From the NCBI GenBank assembly GCA_023213315.1, contig JAKCPI010002008.1, positions 26,204-90,203 on the forward strand: a DNA stretch of 64,000 bases, in the 5' to 3' direction. The notes beneath the pieces are model-generated. The model had not been told where the DNA came from. It did not search any database and saw only the letters and a program-made list of their open reading frames with translations. Shown in pieces: positions 53,301 to 56,073 of the stretch. Each line of letters opens with the position of its first letter. Position 1 is the first letter of the stretch. The DNA comes from Euborellia annulipes (lineage: Eukaryota; Arthropoda; Insecta; Dermaptera; Anisolabididae). Both the position numbers and the translations under genes were made by a program.

Positions 53301-55168
53301 TCTCAATAAAATGTATATTCTCATTTTCCCCATGAAATCTTTTGAAGCACACTTTACTCTTGAACTTCATTGGAGGCCAGATTGACATAAAATATAAATC
53401 TTTTTCTAATGTTTAAAAATTTTATATCTTTATTATATCGGCGGAAACTAAATATGTGTCGGCACAGAAAATCTGGTGTGACAAGCACAGAACACAACTT
53501 GCGATTACCAAAGGGAAGAGAAAGTTGTGTGCTGTACGACCAGTCTCACCAGATTTTTTGTTTTGGACACCCCCTAATGCAATTTTTGTTATCCCTAAAT
53601 ACAAAGACCCTTTTGCTGTCCCCACTCGGGGAACTCAAGAGCTTTCGTTAACATTTGTGCACTGGCATTACAACATGGAATATCCTAGATTGGCAATAAA
53701 CTTGCCCGCCGAAGGCGAGCAAGGGGGTCCAGGGGTCGCAGCCCCTGGCTAGGCAGAAAGCTCATAAAAGTTTCGGTGGTCTTAAAAATTTTTTTTTTTA
53801 GAAATAAAAGCCTCCGCCTGTTTATCTACCAATCGAGACGTTTCGGGTCCATTCTATTGTCTTCATCATTGATTATGATCCCGGACCTGTTTGTTTTTTT
53901 GTGACAATATCTATGTAGAGAGCTCTCCTACCTTTCTGCTAAAAATGTACAACAAACAATCGTTTTGACAGTTGTTATAGGTATTTGGGAGATGGTGTTT
54001 TGACTAAATTTCAACATATTTTGCAAGTGCAGAAATGAATATGAATATTGCAAACAGAACACGTCATCCTTATGTAAACACGAGCATAAAGTAGGCCTAA
54101 TCATTTCAATTCAGCCCTGAAAGAGTTCTTGTCTCTGTGACTAGCACAGAACACAACTTTCTTCTAGTTAAGTCACGCCACATTTTTTTCTTTTCTTTTT
54201 TAACTGATAAGAACTTTTTATTAAAATCGAAATCAGGTCTTTTGAATTTCTTTATGGGAGTAAATAAAAAATCCAAATATTTTGTAATCTAGAACTTTGG
54301 CTCGTTTCACAATCCAATGATGGTGTCATCATTTATTGATACGATAAATCGGGAAGGTGCAGGAATGGTAGCCTTCGGGAAGGGCTCTTGAGCAGAGCGA
54401 AGGGCGCAAAGGAACAAATTCTTTCTTTATTTGCTTTTATCAGCGATACAAAATATTTCCTTAGAGATATCGTTAAAATTTCTCCCCTAAATGGGATTTG
54501 GGATAATGCAGGCGCCTGGACTCTGACCCCGCCCCCCTCCCCCCCCCAATTAATGCCGTTTTTGATGATGTCCAAGTTAATAAAACAAAACCGAAACATG
54601 TTGAAAAAAAGAATTTGTCTTTACAGTATCAAAATTGAAAAATTAAAAAAAAAATAAAAGCCGTTTGCTTCACTTCTAATTAATTAGTCGAGTCTTTTCA
54701 TATCTAGTTAAGCTAATCATATGATTAAATAAGAGCCGAGAACGTAGATAGTTAGTCAAAAGACCCAAAGGCCTAACAAAAGGTGGAGCCGCGGCTTCCG
54801 ATGTCGGTGTGAGTCAACGCTCGAATAGCCAGCCTTTCATTCATTTACACAGGACATGCATTCGCTCTGCTGCCGGATAATCCTACAAGTTGAAGTGCGG
54901 CATTTCATGAAATTTCAGAGGATAACCCTTGAGTGTCGAAAATGTTTTTAATTTCACACATGTTTCAACTAGAGCCTACGGCCGAGAGTTTCAATTCCAA
55001 CTCTATCCTTTCTTGAGCTGTTGCTTGTGAAGGGGAAGAGGAGGGGGAAATGATTGAAAAACAACAAGTGTCGGTGCTGCTTACCCTTTGTAGACATATT
55101 TCTGCGCCTGCAGCGGCCAAAAGGCCGGCGGCGATGACGATGACGACGGCAACGGAAGGCGGCGTCAT
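6626..55168 (-). CDS. VKR: Venus kinase receptor (VKR) with extra N-terminal substrate-binding-like domain, complete gene of 15 coding exons
   Basis: Coding exons on the - strand, 5' to 3': 55168-55085, 50191-50030, 46691-46314, 40514-40329, 29737-29615, 28486-28146, 24651-24350, 22833-22659, 20964-20785, 20718-20549, 20475-20364, 19136-19001, 18927-18799, 7816-7710 and 7646-6626. Phases agree throughout and the sum is 3,606 nt (1,201 residues plus TAA). Domain order: signal peptide 1-22; substrate-binding-like region about 29-347; type I Venus flytrap about 353-765; membrane span 797-819; juxtamembrane WELPRDR; tyrosine kinase about 862-1140; tail. VKRs are known as invertebrate receptors that dimerise through the flytrap and signal through an insulin-receptor-like kinase; amino acids and a neuropeptide have been reported as ligands. 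A GABA-B-type receptor was excluded because a kinase and a single span follow the flytrap. The ligand here is unknown. Introns range from 63 bp to 11 kb. Confidence 0.92.
7710..7816 (-). CDS. VKR: VKR exon 14: juxtamembrane segment (residues 827-862)
   Basis: The exon reads QKMIMQTLGMEMVSANQL then KWELPRDRVVINR. WExPRDR immediately before the glycine loop is typical of insulin-receptor-like kinases. It ends in phase 2 and is followed by a 63-bp intron. Confidence 0.93.
7840..8235 (+). mobile_element. TTAA-flanked MITE, 5'-truncated copy
   Basis: It shares its internal sequence with copies at 19305-19922 and 28658-29274. The right end is TGAAGCCCC followed by TTAA. Intron 13 of VKR. Confidence 0.6.
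8280..8660. repeat. Hairpin repeat, GC-richer
   Basis: The segment around 8385-8465 is inverted relative to 8550-8645. A diverged partial copy lies at 52115-52260. It contains no convincing ORF. Confidence 0.5.
8661..9267. other. Repeat-derived intron segment
   Basis: It includes a CA run (8841-8853) and a G/C-run element beginning AGGGGCGTATATAAGGGG at about 8967 and fading after 9155. I see no gene. Confidence 0.4.
9454..9540 (-). ncRNA. tRNA-like cassette (A and B box)
   Basis: On the - strand TGGCTCAAGTGGTTAA resembles an A box and GAGTTCAAACCC a B box. Spacing is that of a tRNA with a long variable arm. Not a functional tRNA, as the stems do not close well. Confidence 0.4.
10658..10740 (+). 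ncRNA. tRNA-like cassette, right arm
   Basis: TGGCTCAAGTGGTTAA (A-box-like) and GAGTTCAAATCC (B-box-like) face away from the palindrome centre. Confidence 0.4.
10938..11202. mobile_element. hAT-like MITE, CATGGGCGTAGCC ends, 8-bp TSD
   Basis: Terminal inverted repeats CATGGGCGTAGCC/GGCTACGCCCATG are flanked by the perfect duplication GGTTGAAC (10930-10937 and 11203-11210). The interior has G and C runs. 8-bp duplications are typical of hAT transposons. Confidence 0.8.
11203..11804. other. AT-rich intron segment with CCGAAAC-type internal repeats
   Basis: It repeats the phrase TTTCGGCCGAAACCGAAAC between about 11310 and 11660 in both orientations. This short degenerate repeat is of unknown nature. 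No gene. Confidence 0.4.
11805..12235. repeat. Nested foldback, family D copy 1
   Basis: Outer arms share TTGGCGCCAA and ACAAGGACCACA-type sequence. An inner hairpin repeats GCACAAATCAG. A second copy lies at 17225-17640. Confidence 0.7.
12507..12780 (+). mobile_element. tRNA-derived SINE (S1), full length with poly(A)
   Basis: The head has A-box-like TGGTGTAGAGGTTAGCG and B-box GGGTTCGGACCC. The tail carries the TTTAAGCC hairpin and a GTGTGA-rich part, ending in an 18-nt poly(A). Flanking duplication is ACYAATTTTT (9 of 10 match). Confidence 0.8.
13154..13810 (+). repeat. Family B dispersed element, full-length copy
   Basis: It begins ACTTTCTCTTACC and ends with a hairpin whose arms contain TCTGGTGTGAC...GTCACACCAGA around AACTTTCGATTACCGAAGG. 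About 660 bp, no coding capacity. At least 15 whole or partial copies occur in the window. Confidence 0.8.
14330..14492. repeat. Hairpin repeat
   Basis: Inverted arms carry GTGAGCTGCACG and CAGTGAAGCGCTACGGGGGA. It abuts the next foldback. Confidence 0.65.
14500..15862. repeat. Second copy of the foldback with tRNA-like arms
   Basis: Arms are inverted around 15180 and are close to identical to 9440-10760. tRNA-like cassettes lie at 14537-14618 (-) and 15742-15830 (+). The outermost arm sequence of the first copy is missing. Confidence 0.8.
16040..16354 (+). other. Possible promoter and first exon of an unrecognised nested gene
   Basis: A non-repetitive, GC-richer island in VKR intron 13. 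ATTGG and CCAAT boxes lie at 16056-16078. At 16281 an ATG opens MPSSHLNSIHGFLVNACLAC then IQIQ, followed by the donor-like CAG|GTACCC. No partner exon was identified, so this is tentative. Confidence 0.25.
16732..16791 (-). mobile_element. 60-bp internally deleted SINE S1
   Basis: Only the T-tail and the head remain. A perfect 12-bp duplication ATAACAAAAGAT flanks it (16720-16731 and 16792-16803), so it probably inserted in this short form. Confidence 0.75.
16901..17155 (+). repeat. Family B element, truncated
   Basis: It contains the 5' half (ACTTTCTCTTAC to TTTTCAGTTT) and lacks the terminal hairpin. Confidence 0.7.
17225..17640. repeat. Nested foldback, family D copy 2
   Basis: It has the same layout as 11805-12235: outer arms with TTGGCGCC and TATTCTCCTGTTACAA, and an inner GATTTGTGCTGC hairpin. 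Confidence 0.7.
18045..18090 (+). ncRNA. Hammerhead-like motif with damaged core
   Basis: Stem II GGTCG/CGACC and GAAACGTC are intact, and AGC/GCT could form stem I. The core reads CATGAAGA, an insertion in CTGANGA. Confidence 0.35.
18177..18524 (-). repeat. Family B element, partial
   Basis: The ACTTTCTCTTACC end is at the high-coordinate side; the terminal hairpin is missing. Confidence 0.65.
18799..18927 (-). CDS. VKR: VKR exon 13: transmembrane segment (residues 784-826)
   Basis: The exon reads TLAEALSLSCEAA then the hydrophobic run IVVVNITGFGFLGIILIILF and the stop-transfer KKRYERK. This is the only membrane span besides the signal peptide, giving type I topology. Confidence 0.93.
19001..19136 (-). 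CDS. VKR: VKR exon 12: membrane-proximal ectodomain (residues 738-783)
   Basis: The exon reads EVGSFIPNATSDSGILDLNE then YLRWLTPNGKTPDDG and NSECVFQ. Its 3' boundary is CAG|GCAAGT, a GC donor; the only GT nearby would break the frame with exon 13. Confidence 0.9.
19303..19922 (+). mobile_element. TTAA-flanked MITE, near full length
   Basis: The ends are GGGGGTGCAGGGG and TGAACCCCC. The right flank is TTAA and the left is a mutated CTAA. It lies in VKR intron 11 and matches 28658-29274. Confidence 0.65.
20144..20191 (-). ncRNA. Hammerhead ribozyme candidate, sense in VKR intron 11
   Basis: Core CTGATGA and GAAACGTC. Stem II GATCG/CGACC has one mismatch. The two inner pairs of stem I are lost, so activity is doubtful. 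Confidence 0.45.
20225..20271 (+). ncRNA. Hammerhead ribozyme candidate, best-preserved copy
   Basis: Stem I TTTGCC/GGCGAA has six pairs including one wobble. Core CTGATGA, stem II GGTCG/CGACC (5 bp), then GAAACGTC with cleavage after 20264. Stem III is only the AC-GU pair, as expected of hammerheads that act as dimers. Confidence 0.72.
20285..20357 (+). repeat. Family B terminal hairpin fragment
   Basis: Only the CACAGAATACAACTTTCG...GTCACGCCAGA part is present, directly abutting the hammerhead palindrome. Confidence 0.55.
20364..20475 (-). CDS. VKR: VKR exon 11: Venus flytrap C-terminal part (residues 701-738)
   Basis: The exon reads SKSDFQGVSGRINFSQGSSR then VLIYQWLKNHNFSK. FxGVSGxIxF is the standard C-terminal flytrap motif and fixes the reading frame. 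Confidence 0.92.
20549..20718 (-). CDS. VKR: VKR exon 10: Venus flytrap (residues 644-701)
   Basis: The exon reads YNRGSSNSSLISPYGGYAYD then AVWVYAYALDALL. YxYDAVWxxAxAL is the conserved late-flytrap helix. Flanking introns are 66 and 73 bp. Confidence 0.93.
20785..20964 (-). CDS. VKR: VKR exon 9: Venus flytrap (residues 584-644)
   Basis: The exon reads YVWFLPGWLSDEWWK, a strong GABA-B-type flytrap signature. A cysteine-containing variable part and the segment ISVGQWLK follow. It is separated from exon 10 by a 66-bp intron. Confidence 0.93.
21086..21120 (-). ncRNA. Hammerhead-like motif, sense in VKR intron 8
   Basis: GGA-CTGAAGA, short stem II GG/CC, GAAACGTT-TCC. Core and stem I are intact, but stem II is minimal. 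The partner near 22470-22500 has lost CTG. Confidence 0.42.
21761..22024. mobile_element. hAT-like MITE, AAGGGCGGATCCA ends, 8-bp TSD
   Basis: The perfect duplication TCGCTTTA (21753-21760 and 22025-22032) splits the inner hairpin of the foldback. The interior has family B-like CACACCAGATTA and long C runs. Confidence 0.78.
22659..22833 (-). CDS. VKR: VKR exon 8: Venus flytrap lobe 2 (residues 526-584)
   Basis: The exon reads IHFIANPRFPRGRQSDFTPY, then LRARIIIADVQEDAAVALMC and AYKQNMTAYHG. It is phase 1 to phase 2 with acceptor CCACAG and donor GTAAAC. Confidence 0.91.
23170..23278. mobile_element. hAT-like MITE, CATGGGCGTAAC ends
   Basis: Short copy with ends CATGGGCGTAACTAGGG and CCCTAGTTACGCCCACG. 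The duplication is blurred. Confidence 0.65.
23279..24349. other. VKR intron 7 remainder, no gene seen
   Basis: AT-rich, with C or G runs at 23527, 23625 and 24170, and a repeated phrase TTGCGCAATAT/ATTGCACAAT at 23646-24060. No coding signal. Confidence 0.4.
24350..24651 (-). CDS. VKR: VKR exon 7: Venus flytrap lobe 1 and hinge (residues 425-526)
   Basis: The exon reads LYERMVGILGPACSDTLEPL, then VVISYSAEGASL and FDWNRIATLSEDGQKY. ILGPACS and ISYSAEG are flytrap landmarks. In family C receptors the second region holds the serine that contacts the ligand's alpha-amino group. The donor is GTGAGT. Confidence 0.93.
24765..24825. mobile_element. Short MITE, AAGRGCGGATC ends
   Basis: A 60-bp internally reduced relative of 21761-22024. 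It joins a family B fragment at 24826-24992 that is itself internally deleted. Confidence 0.5.
25482..25730. repeat. Foldback with hammerhead-like motif
   Basis: The arms carry GATAACGAGGAAGGTATTTT-type sequence. The left motif (25513-25558, - strand) has CTGATGA, perfect stem II GGGAG/CTCCC and GAAACGTG. G at the cleavage position should block activity. The right copy has a deletion. Confidence 0.6.
26040..26460. repeat. Foldback with nested MITE
   Basis: The arms contain GAACAAAGAACACAAATTGT and AAAGGACATC. A 73-bp MITE sits inside at 26257-26329. Confidence 0.65.
26257..26329. mobile_element. 73-bp hAT-like MITE, AAGGGCGGATACA ends
   Basis: Flanked by CTTCATCA and CTTCATCG (7 of 8 match). 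It is an internally deleted form of the 264-bp element at 21761. Confidence 0.7.
26623..27920. mobile_element. Tc1/mariner-size element, degenerate
   Basis: Ends CAGGGGTGGGACAAAATAAT and the inverted ATTATTTTGTCCAACCCCT bound 1.3 kb, the size of Tc1-like transposons, with CTA at the right edge. No transposase frame is visible. The left half (26690-27250) is itself an imperfect inverted repeat. Confidence 0.5.
28146..28486 (-). CDS. VKR: VKR exon 6: end of substrate-binding-like domain and start of Venus flytrap (residues 312-425)
   Basis: The first part ends CEWVRKNQLTLQTW, like the Wx(2)Nx(5)W C-terminal signature of OpuAC-like domains. Then VVHIGGIFPLSNS begins the ANF-receptor/flytrap fold, followed by ALTI-like helix residues AAQLAITAVNNNN. 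It ends in phase 2 at TACAG|GTCATT. Confidence 0.88.
28560..28600 (-). ncRNA. Decayed hammerhead-like motif
   Basis: CCGAGGAAGGCGCTCGAAACGTCGAC on the - strand. CTGANGA is mutated to CCGAGGA. Confidence 0.25.
28658..29274 (+). mobile_element. TTAA-flanked MITE, full length (617 bp)
   Basis: TTAA on both sides (28654-28657 and 29275-29278). Ends GGGGGTTCAGGAG and TGAACCCCA are inverted. TTAA targets are used by piggyBac and Kolobok transposons. VKR intron 5. Confidence 0.72.
29335..29370 (+). ncRNA. Decayed hammerhead-like motif
   Basis: CTGAGGA and GAAACGTA remain, but stem II is collapsed. Confidence 0.28.
29615..29737 (-). CDS. VKR: VKR exon 5: substrate-binding-like domain (residues 271-311)
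   Basis: This phase 0-0 exon of 41 codons reads EINCSYDLHRLAKVASKKLK then FEALHKVIFTREEYR before GTAAGT. It joins smoothly to exon 6, giving EEYRELVLIWNNT. Confidence 0.84.
29815..30618. mobile_element. hAT-like composite element carrying a LINE tail
   Basis: Ends CAGGGACGTCATTT and AAATGACGTCCCTG lie between perfect CTTTAGAC duplications (29807-29814 and 30619-30626). The interior includes the retrotransposon fragment at 30047-30600. Confidence 0.75.
30047..30600 (+). pseudogene. 5'-truncated Jockey/CR1-like non-LTR retrotransposon tail
   Basis: The open frame 30047-30484 reads LEYCSHLW, then AIQRRAIRLIGDS, LDHRRRVSALSLFYRYYHGQ, RDWNKLPASIFP and FKSNLNRHL, then a stop. This is the C-terminal end of a reverse-transcriptase polyprotein. 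A short 3' UTR ends in poly(A) at 30580-30601. The catalytic part is absent, so it is dead on arrival. Confidence 0.85.
30790..31365 (+). repeat. Family B element
   Basis: Nearly full length, with the hairpin end (TCTGGTGTGATAGCACGG...) degraded. Confidence 0.65.
31588..31631 (+). ncRNA. Hammerhead-like motif with inserted base
   Basis: CTGATGA and stem II GGTTC/GGACC are intact; GAAACCGTG has an extra C before the cleavage triplet. Confidence 0.33.
31735..31820 (-). mobile_element. 86-bp internally deleted SINE S1
   Basis: T-tail and head only, flanked by ACTTGCAAATATT and ACTTCCAAATATT (12 of 13). Confidence 0.65.
32132..33104. mobile_element. hAT-family non-autonomous element (973 bp)
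   Basis: Ends CAGCGGTTCACAACC and GGTTGGGAACCACTG match the common hAT terminus CAGNGGTTCTCAACC. The duplication CTCTATAC is perfect (32124-32131 and 33105-33112). The interior is a long AT-rich palindrome with CGAGCGACCTTTAAATATT in both arms. Confidence 0.85.
33105..33760. other. Intron segment, no feature recognised
   Basis: Mixed-composition sequence with no ORF or repeat I recognise. Confidence 0.4.
33761..35301. repeat. 1.5-kb foldback, GGGGCATTCCA ends
   Basis: Arms of about 480 bp (33761-34255 and 34895-35301) are inverted. Ends GGGGCATTCCA/TGGAATGCCCC are bordered by ATAT on each side. A SINE remnant (34275-34400) and a MITE occupy the spacer. Confidence 0.75.
34633..34892. mobile_element. 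hAT-like MITE, AAGGGCGGATACA ends
   Basis: 260-bp copy closely matching 21761-22024, including the ACAAGTACAGAATGCGC interior. The duplication is unclear here. Confidence 0.7.
35315..35465 (+). repeat. Dispersed repeat, family E copy 1
   Basis: Shares GCTTACAGAATA and GTTAAAATGAATTAACG with 45705-45835. Confidence 0.5.
35580..35700 (-). other. Exon-like open frame, unidentified
   Basis: On the - strand, after an ATGTTAG acceptor, the frame reads DFACFDSWNGTTLEKEIEKI then SALSEVVKAFEITCG and RQE, stop. It is helix-like and non-repetitive. In VKR intron 4 it could be an alternative 3' exon, part of a nested gene, or chance. Confidence 0.2.
35701..37020. other. Intron segment with decayed G-run element
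   Basis: A MITE-like left end AGGGACGTATATAGGGG occurs at 36528, with a possible right end near 36735. The rest is AT-rich with no gene. Confidence 0.35.
37030..38032 (-). repeat. Family B fragments
   Basis: Two pieces, 37030-37215 (+) and 37565-38032 (-), are separated by unrelated sequence. Confidence 0.55.
38271..38300 (+). repeat. (GA)n microsatellite
   Basis: An AG repeat of about 30 bp; a matching CT repeat lies at 38435-38454. Confidence 0.9.
38586..39635. mobile_element. PIF/Harbinger-like element (1.05 kb) with TAA duplication
   Basis: Terminal repeats start GGCCCGGCGCACATTGAACG and extend over 40 bp. TAA flanks both ends (38583-38585 and 39636-39638), the hallmark of PIF/Harbinger. 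It contains a MADF-type exon but no visible transposase. A G-run element has inserted around 39070-39310. Confidence 0.82.
38842..38971 (+). CDS. MADF-like exon of a PIF/Harbinger accessory gene (remnant)
   Basis: ATG opens MEQLIQLVQDHPVLYDTTHP then DYMRTKLKDDLWDKIASELN and a G|GTGAGA donor. HPxLYDxxHPDYxxxxxxxxLWxxIA is the MADF/Myb-like DNA-binding signature. Harbinger elements commonly encode such a second protein. The rest of the gene is not recognisable. Confidence 0.72.
39770..39816 (+). ncRNA. Hammerhead-like motif, mutated cleavage triplet
   Basis: CTGAGGA and stem II GGT/ACC are present; GAAACGCC replaces GAAACGTC. Confidence 0.33.
40329..40514 (-). CDS. VKR: VKR exon 4: substrate-binding-like domain (residues 209-270)
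   Basis: The exon reads LGVEVAWLGRNFDQVVNELA and later LVYTGDPVAEGLAYHWG then FPPCEYLSSNNS. Position and pattern recall the ligand-site strand of glycine-betaine-type binding proteins. Acceptor TTGCAG and donor GTGAGT are good. Confidence 0.84.
40741..40882. mobile_element. hAT-like MITE, CATRRGCGTAACTAGG ends
   Basis: 142 bp between GTTCTGAA and CTTCTGAA (7 of 8). Same family as 10938. Confidence 0.75.
40995..41468 (-). repeat. Family B element
   Basis: Partial copy with ACTTTCTCTTACC-type end at 41455-41468 and an incomplete hairpin end at 41005. Confidence 0.65.
42053..42240 (+). mobile_element. tRNA-derived SINE (S2)
   Basis: Head TGGCTCAGAGGTAGAGC (A box) and GGGTTCGCATCCC (B box), then a TTTGGATACC tail ending in AAAGATCTTAAAACG. 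A decayed relative lies at 34275-34400. Confidence 0.65.
42246..42915 (-). repeat. Family B element, with insertion
   Basis: Hairpin end at 42246-42335 and body at 42590-42915, separated by AT-rich sequence. Confidence 0.6.
43495..44402 (+). repeat. Family B element interrupted by a palindrome
   Basis: Body 43495-43980 and end 44262-44402 are split by the foldback at 44010-44259, which dates the foldback as younger. Confidence 0.7.
44010..44259. repeat. Palindrome of the GACTGAGGATGACG type
   Basis: Arms share AAGTAAGCCTCTACCAAGAG and TTTGAGTGCATACTC. A partial CTGAGGA box remains at 44163-44172; GAAAC is lost. Confidence 0.65.
45088..45935 (+). repeat. Direct repeat pair and family E copy 2
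   Basis: AGGAATGATTGTRTATGTTG with about 75 bp of context occurs at 45088-45165 and 45851-45935. Family E copy 2 is at 45705-45835. A short CGGCCAACAGATTTT hairpin lies at 45272-45326. Confidence 0.55.
46138..46192 (-). ncRNA. Hammerhead ribozyme candidate, solitary, sense in VKR intron 3
   Basis: Stem I ATTAACGCT/GGCGTTAAT forms 9 pairs. Core CTGAAGA, stem II TGTCC/GGAGC with a bulge, GAAACGTC. It has no inverted partner. It begins 122 nt after the 5' splice site of exon 3. Confidence 0.65.
46314..46691 (-). CDS. VKR: VKR exon 3: substrate-binding-like domain, middle (residues 83-208)
   Basis: This 126-codon phase 0-0 exon starts VVEKLSERQ and ends QHITKLK before GTAAGT. It carries sequons NKT, NYS and NDT and three cysteines, consistent with an extracellular fold. 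A hammerhead motif lies 122 nt into the following intron. Confidence 0.85.
47334..47413. mobile_element. 80-bp hAT-like MITE
   Basis: Ends CAAGGGCGTAGCTGGG and CTAGCTACGCCCATG, flanked by CTCAGGAG and CTCAAGAG (7 of 8). Confidence 0.72.
47520..47820. repeat. AT-rich long hairpin
   Basis: Near-perfect palindrome of TAATTATA-type sequence, arms about 125 bp, centre near 47672. Confidence 0.8.
48144..48327. mobile_element. hAT-like MITE, CAGGGCCGGAACTAGG ends
   Basis: 184 bp between perfect ATATAGAA duplications (48136-48143 and 48328-48335). Confidence 0.8.
48598..49668. repeat. 1.07-kb foldback with tRNA-like sequence in each arm (third locus, different tRNA)
   Basis: Arms of about 480 bp are inverted around 49130. 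tRNA-like cassettes at 48783-48853 (+) and 49415-49488 (-) have A-box-like TAGTCCAGTAGGTAGCG and B-box GGTTCGAATCTC. Confidence 0.78.
49680..49730 (+). ncRNA. Hammerhead-like motif, core altered
   Basis: Stem I GTAC/GTAC and stem II GACTGC/GCAGTC pair well and GAAACGTT is intact, but the core box reads TTGAAAA. Confidence 0.32.
50030..50191 (-). CDS. VKR: VKR exon 2: start of substrate-binding-like domain (residues 29-82)
   Basis: This phase 0-0 exon reads HQPIQLISSPRPSQKMVTMV then LQEFLGYYNVSIVYE. The pattern (short strand, helix, LGYxV, next strand) is what one sees at the start of type II periplasmic substrate-binding domains. The donor is ATG|GTCAGT. Confidence 0.82.
50386..50664. repeat. 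Palindrome with two convergent hammerhead-like motifs
   Basis: Motifs at 50427-50475 (-) and 50588-50635 (+) share perfect stem II GAGTGC/GCACTC. The - copy has AAAAC for GAAAC, and the + copy GTGAAGA for CTGAAGA. VKR intron between exons 1 and 2. Confidence 0.7.
50681..51020. repeat. Palindrome with CTGATGA/GAAACGTC motifs
   Basis: The centre is a hairpin of GATATAGCTTGAAATGTTC. The + motif (50968-51005) has CTGATGA and GAAACGTC but a short stem II; the - motif is degraded. Confidence 0.68.
51295..52425 (-). repeat. Family B element interrupted by a SINE and a hairpin fragment
   Basis: Hairpin end 51295-51380, body 51720-52060 and start 52260-52425. SINE S1 lies at 51434-51709 and a copy of the 8280 repeat at 52115-52260. 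Confidence 0.65.
51434..51709 (-). mobile_element. SINE S1, full length
   Basis: Perfect 10-bp duplication GATGTCAAAC (51424-51433 and 51710-51719). T-tail, hairpin and tRNA-like head are all present. Confidence 0.85.
52434..52707 (-). mobile_element. SINE S1, with C-run in the tail
   Basis: 13-bp duplication AGAGAAAGAAGTT flanks it. The tail holds long A and C homopolymers absent from other copies. Confidence 0.8.
52938..53560 (+). repeat. Family B element
   Basis: Nearly full-length, diverged in the first 100 bp, with an intact terminal hairpin. Confidence 0.65.
53561..55084. other. VKR intron 1, distal part; no gene seen
   Basis: It contains a decayed hammerhead-like sequence (53840-53890, -) and an inverted copy (53930-54085) of the sequence at 51050-51215. 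The rest is unassigned. Confidence 0.45.
55085..55168 (-). CDS. VKR: VKR exon 1: start codon and signal peptide (residues 1-28)
   Basis: The peptide is MTPPSVAVVIVIAAGLLAAA then GAEICLQR. The hydrophobic core and the small residues before E23 fit a cleavable signal peptide. The donor GTAAGC follows AGG in phase 0. This ATG is the only one giving a signal peptide in frame. Confidence 0.85.
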
Positions 55169-55179
55169 GCCGCCCCCAT
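55165..55179 (-). promoter_or_regulatory. Upstream ORF whose stop overlaps the VKR start codon
   Basis: On the - strand an ATG 11 nt upstream opens the four-codon frame MGAA. Its TGA overlaps the receptor ATG in the tetranucleotide ATGA. If the 5' leader includes this ATG, such an arrangement would allow termination-reinitiation or dampen translation. Confidence 0.45.
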
Positions 55180-55211
55180 GAGGCTACCTGGTGAACTCCG
55201 GCAACGGTAGC
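55169..55211 (-). other. Probable 5' UTR part of VKR exon 1
   Basis: On the - strand a good acceptor (TTTGTTTCAG) ends at 55212, so the 5' leader probably continues in an exon farther upstream. No cDNA evidence is available here. Confidence 0.4.
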
Positions 55212-55751
55212 CTGAAACAAAGAAATGACAAAATTGAGTTGCTTCTGAGCGTTGATTGGTGTCATGTGCATTTGCCCTGAAATGCACCCAGAACTCGCTC
55301 ATCTATTCGACGCAGAGAGAGTTGAGATTTGTGTTACTGATCCATTCTTTAGCAAAGGCCATTGACATTTTGCCTATGGAAAATTTCAACGCAATGCAAT
55401 ACAATAATTACTAGCAGCTCCGCCCGCCTGCGGCGGACCCTCGCCTTTTCTTGGTCGGGTTTTCAGGCAATTATTTTTTTCCCCCTTTTTTAAAAGGGGG
55501 TTTGAAAGGGGGGGGGGGCCCCCCCCCAATTAATTATAAAACTGCATATCTGACTTTTATTAAAAAATAACACCCTCTTATCTTAAAAAAAATCTGGTAT
55601 GACTTTTCGCACAGCACACAACCTCCGATAATTGAAAGTTGTGTTCTGTGCTGGCACACCAGATTATTTATTTCGAAATATATTTATTTTAATGTAAAAT
55701 GAATTTGCACTCATGTCAGGAGCTGCCAAGAGCCCGAGGGAAACAGAACAC

Positions 55752-55785
55752 GTGTCCTGAGGAAGGCAGGCCGAAACGTCGACAC
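55752..55785 (+). ncRNA. Hammerhead ribozyme candidate, tandem unit 1
   Basis: Stem I GTGTC/GACAC (5 bp), core CTGAGGA, minimal stem II GG/CC with a CAGG loop, GAAACGTC. Confidence 0.65.
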
Positions 55786-56039
55786 TGTGGTTCTTTATTT
55801 TGCTTTACCTCTTTATTATAAATAAATATATTTTGTAAAATCGCCTCGCCCCGTCTACAGGAAAGTAAAAGAAAACATCTGGTGTGACTGGCCGCACAGC
55901 ACATAACCTCCGATAATTGAAAGTTGTGTTCTGTGCTTGGCACACCAGATTATTTATTTCGAAATATATTTATTTTAATGTAAAATGAATTGGCACTCAT
56001 GTCAGAAGCTGCCAAGAGCCCGAGGGAAACAGAGAACAC

Positions 56040-56073
56040 ATGTCCTGAGGAAGGCAGGCCGAAACGTCGACAC
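56040..56073 (+). ncRNA. Hammerhead ribozyme candidate, tandem unit 2
   Basis: Core and stem II are as in unit 1. Stem I is TGTC/GACA (4 bp). Confidence 0.65.

Noticed and set aside
6626..55168. GABA-B receptor or guanylate cyclase receptor as the - strand gene
   Set aside because: There is a flytrap domain but only one membrane span, and it is followed by a tyrosine kinase with HRD, DFG and PVRWMAPE.
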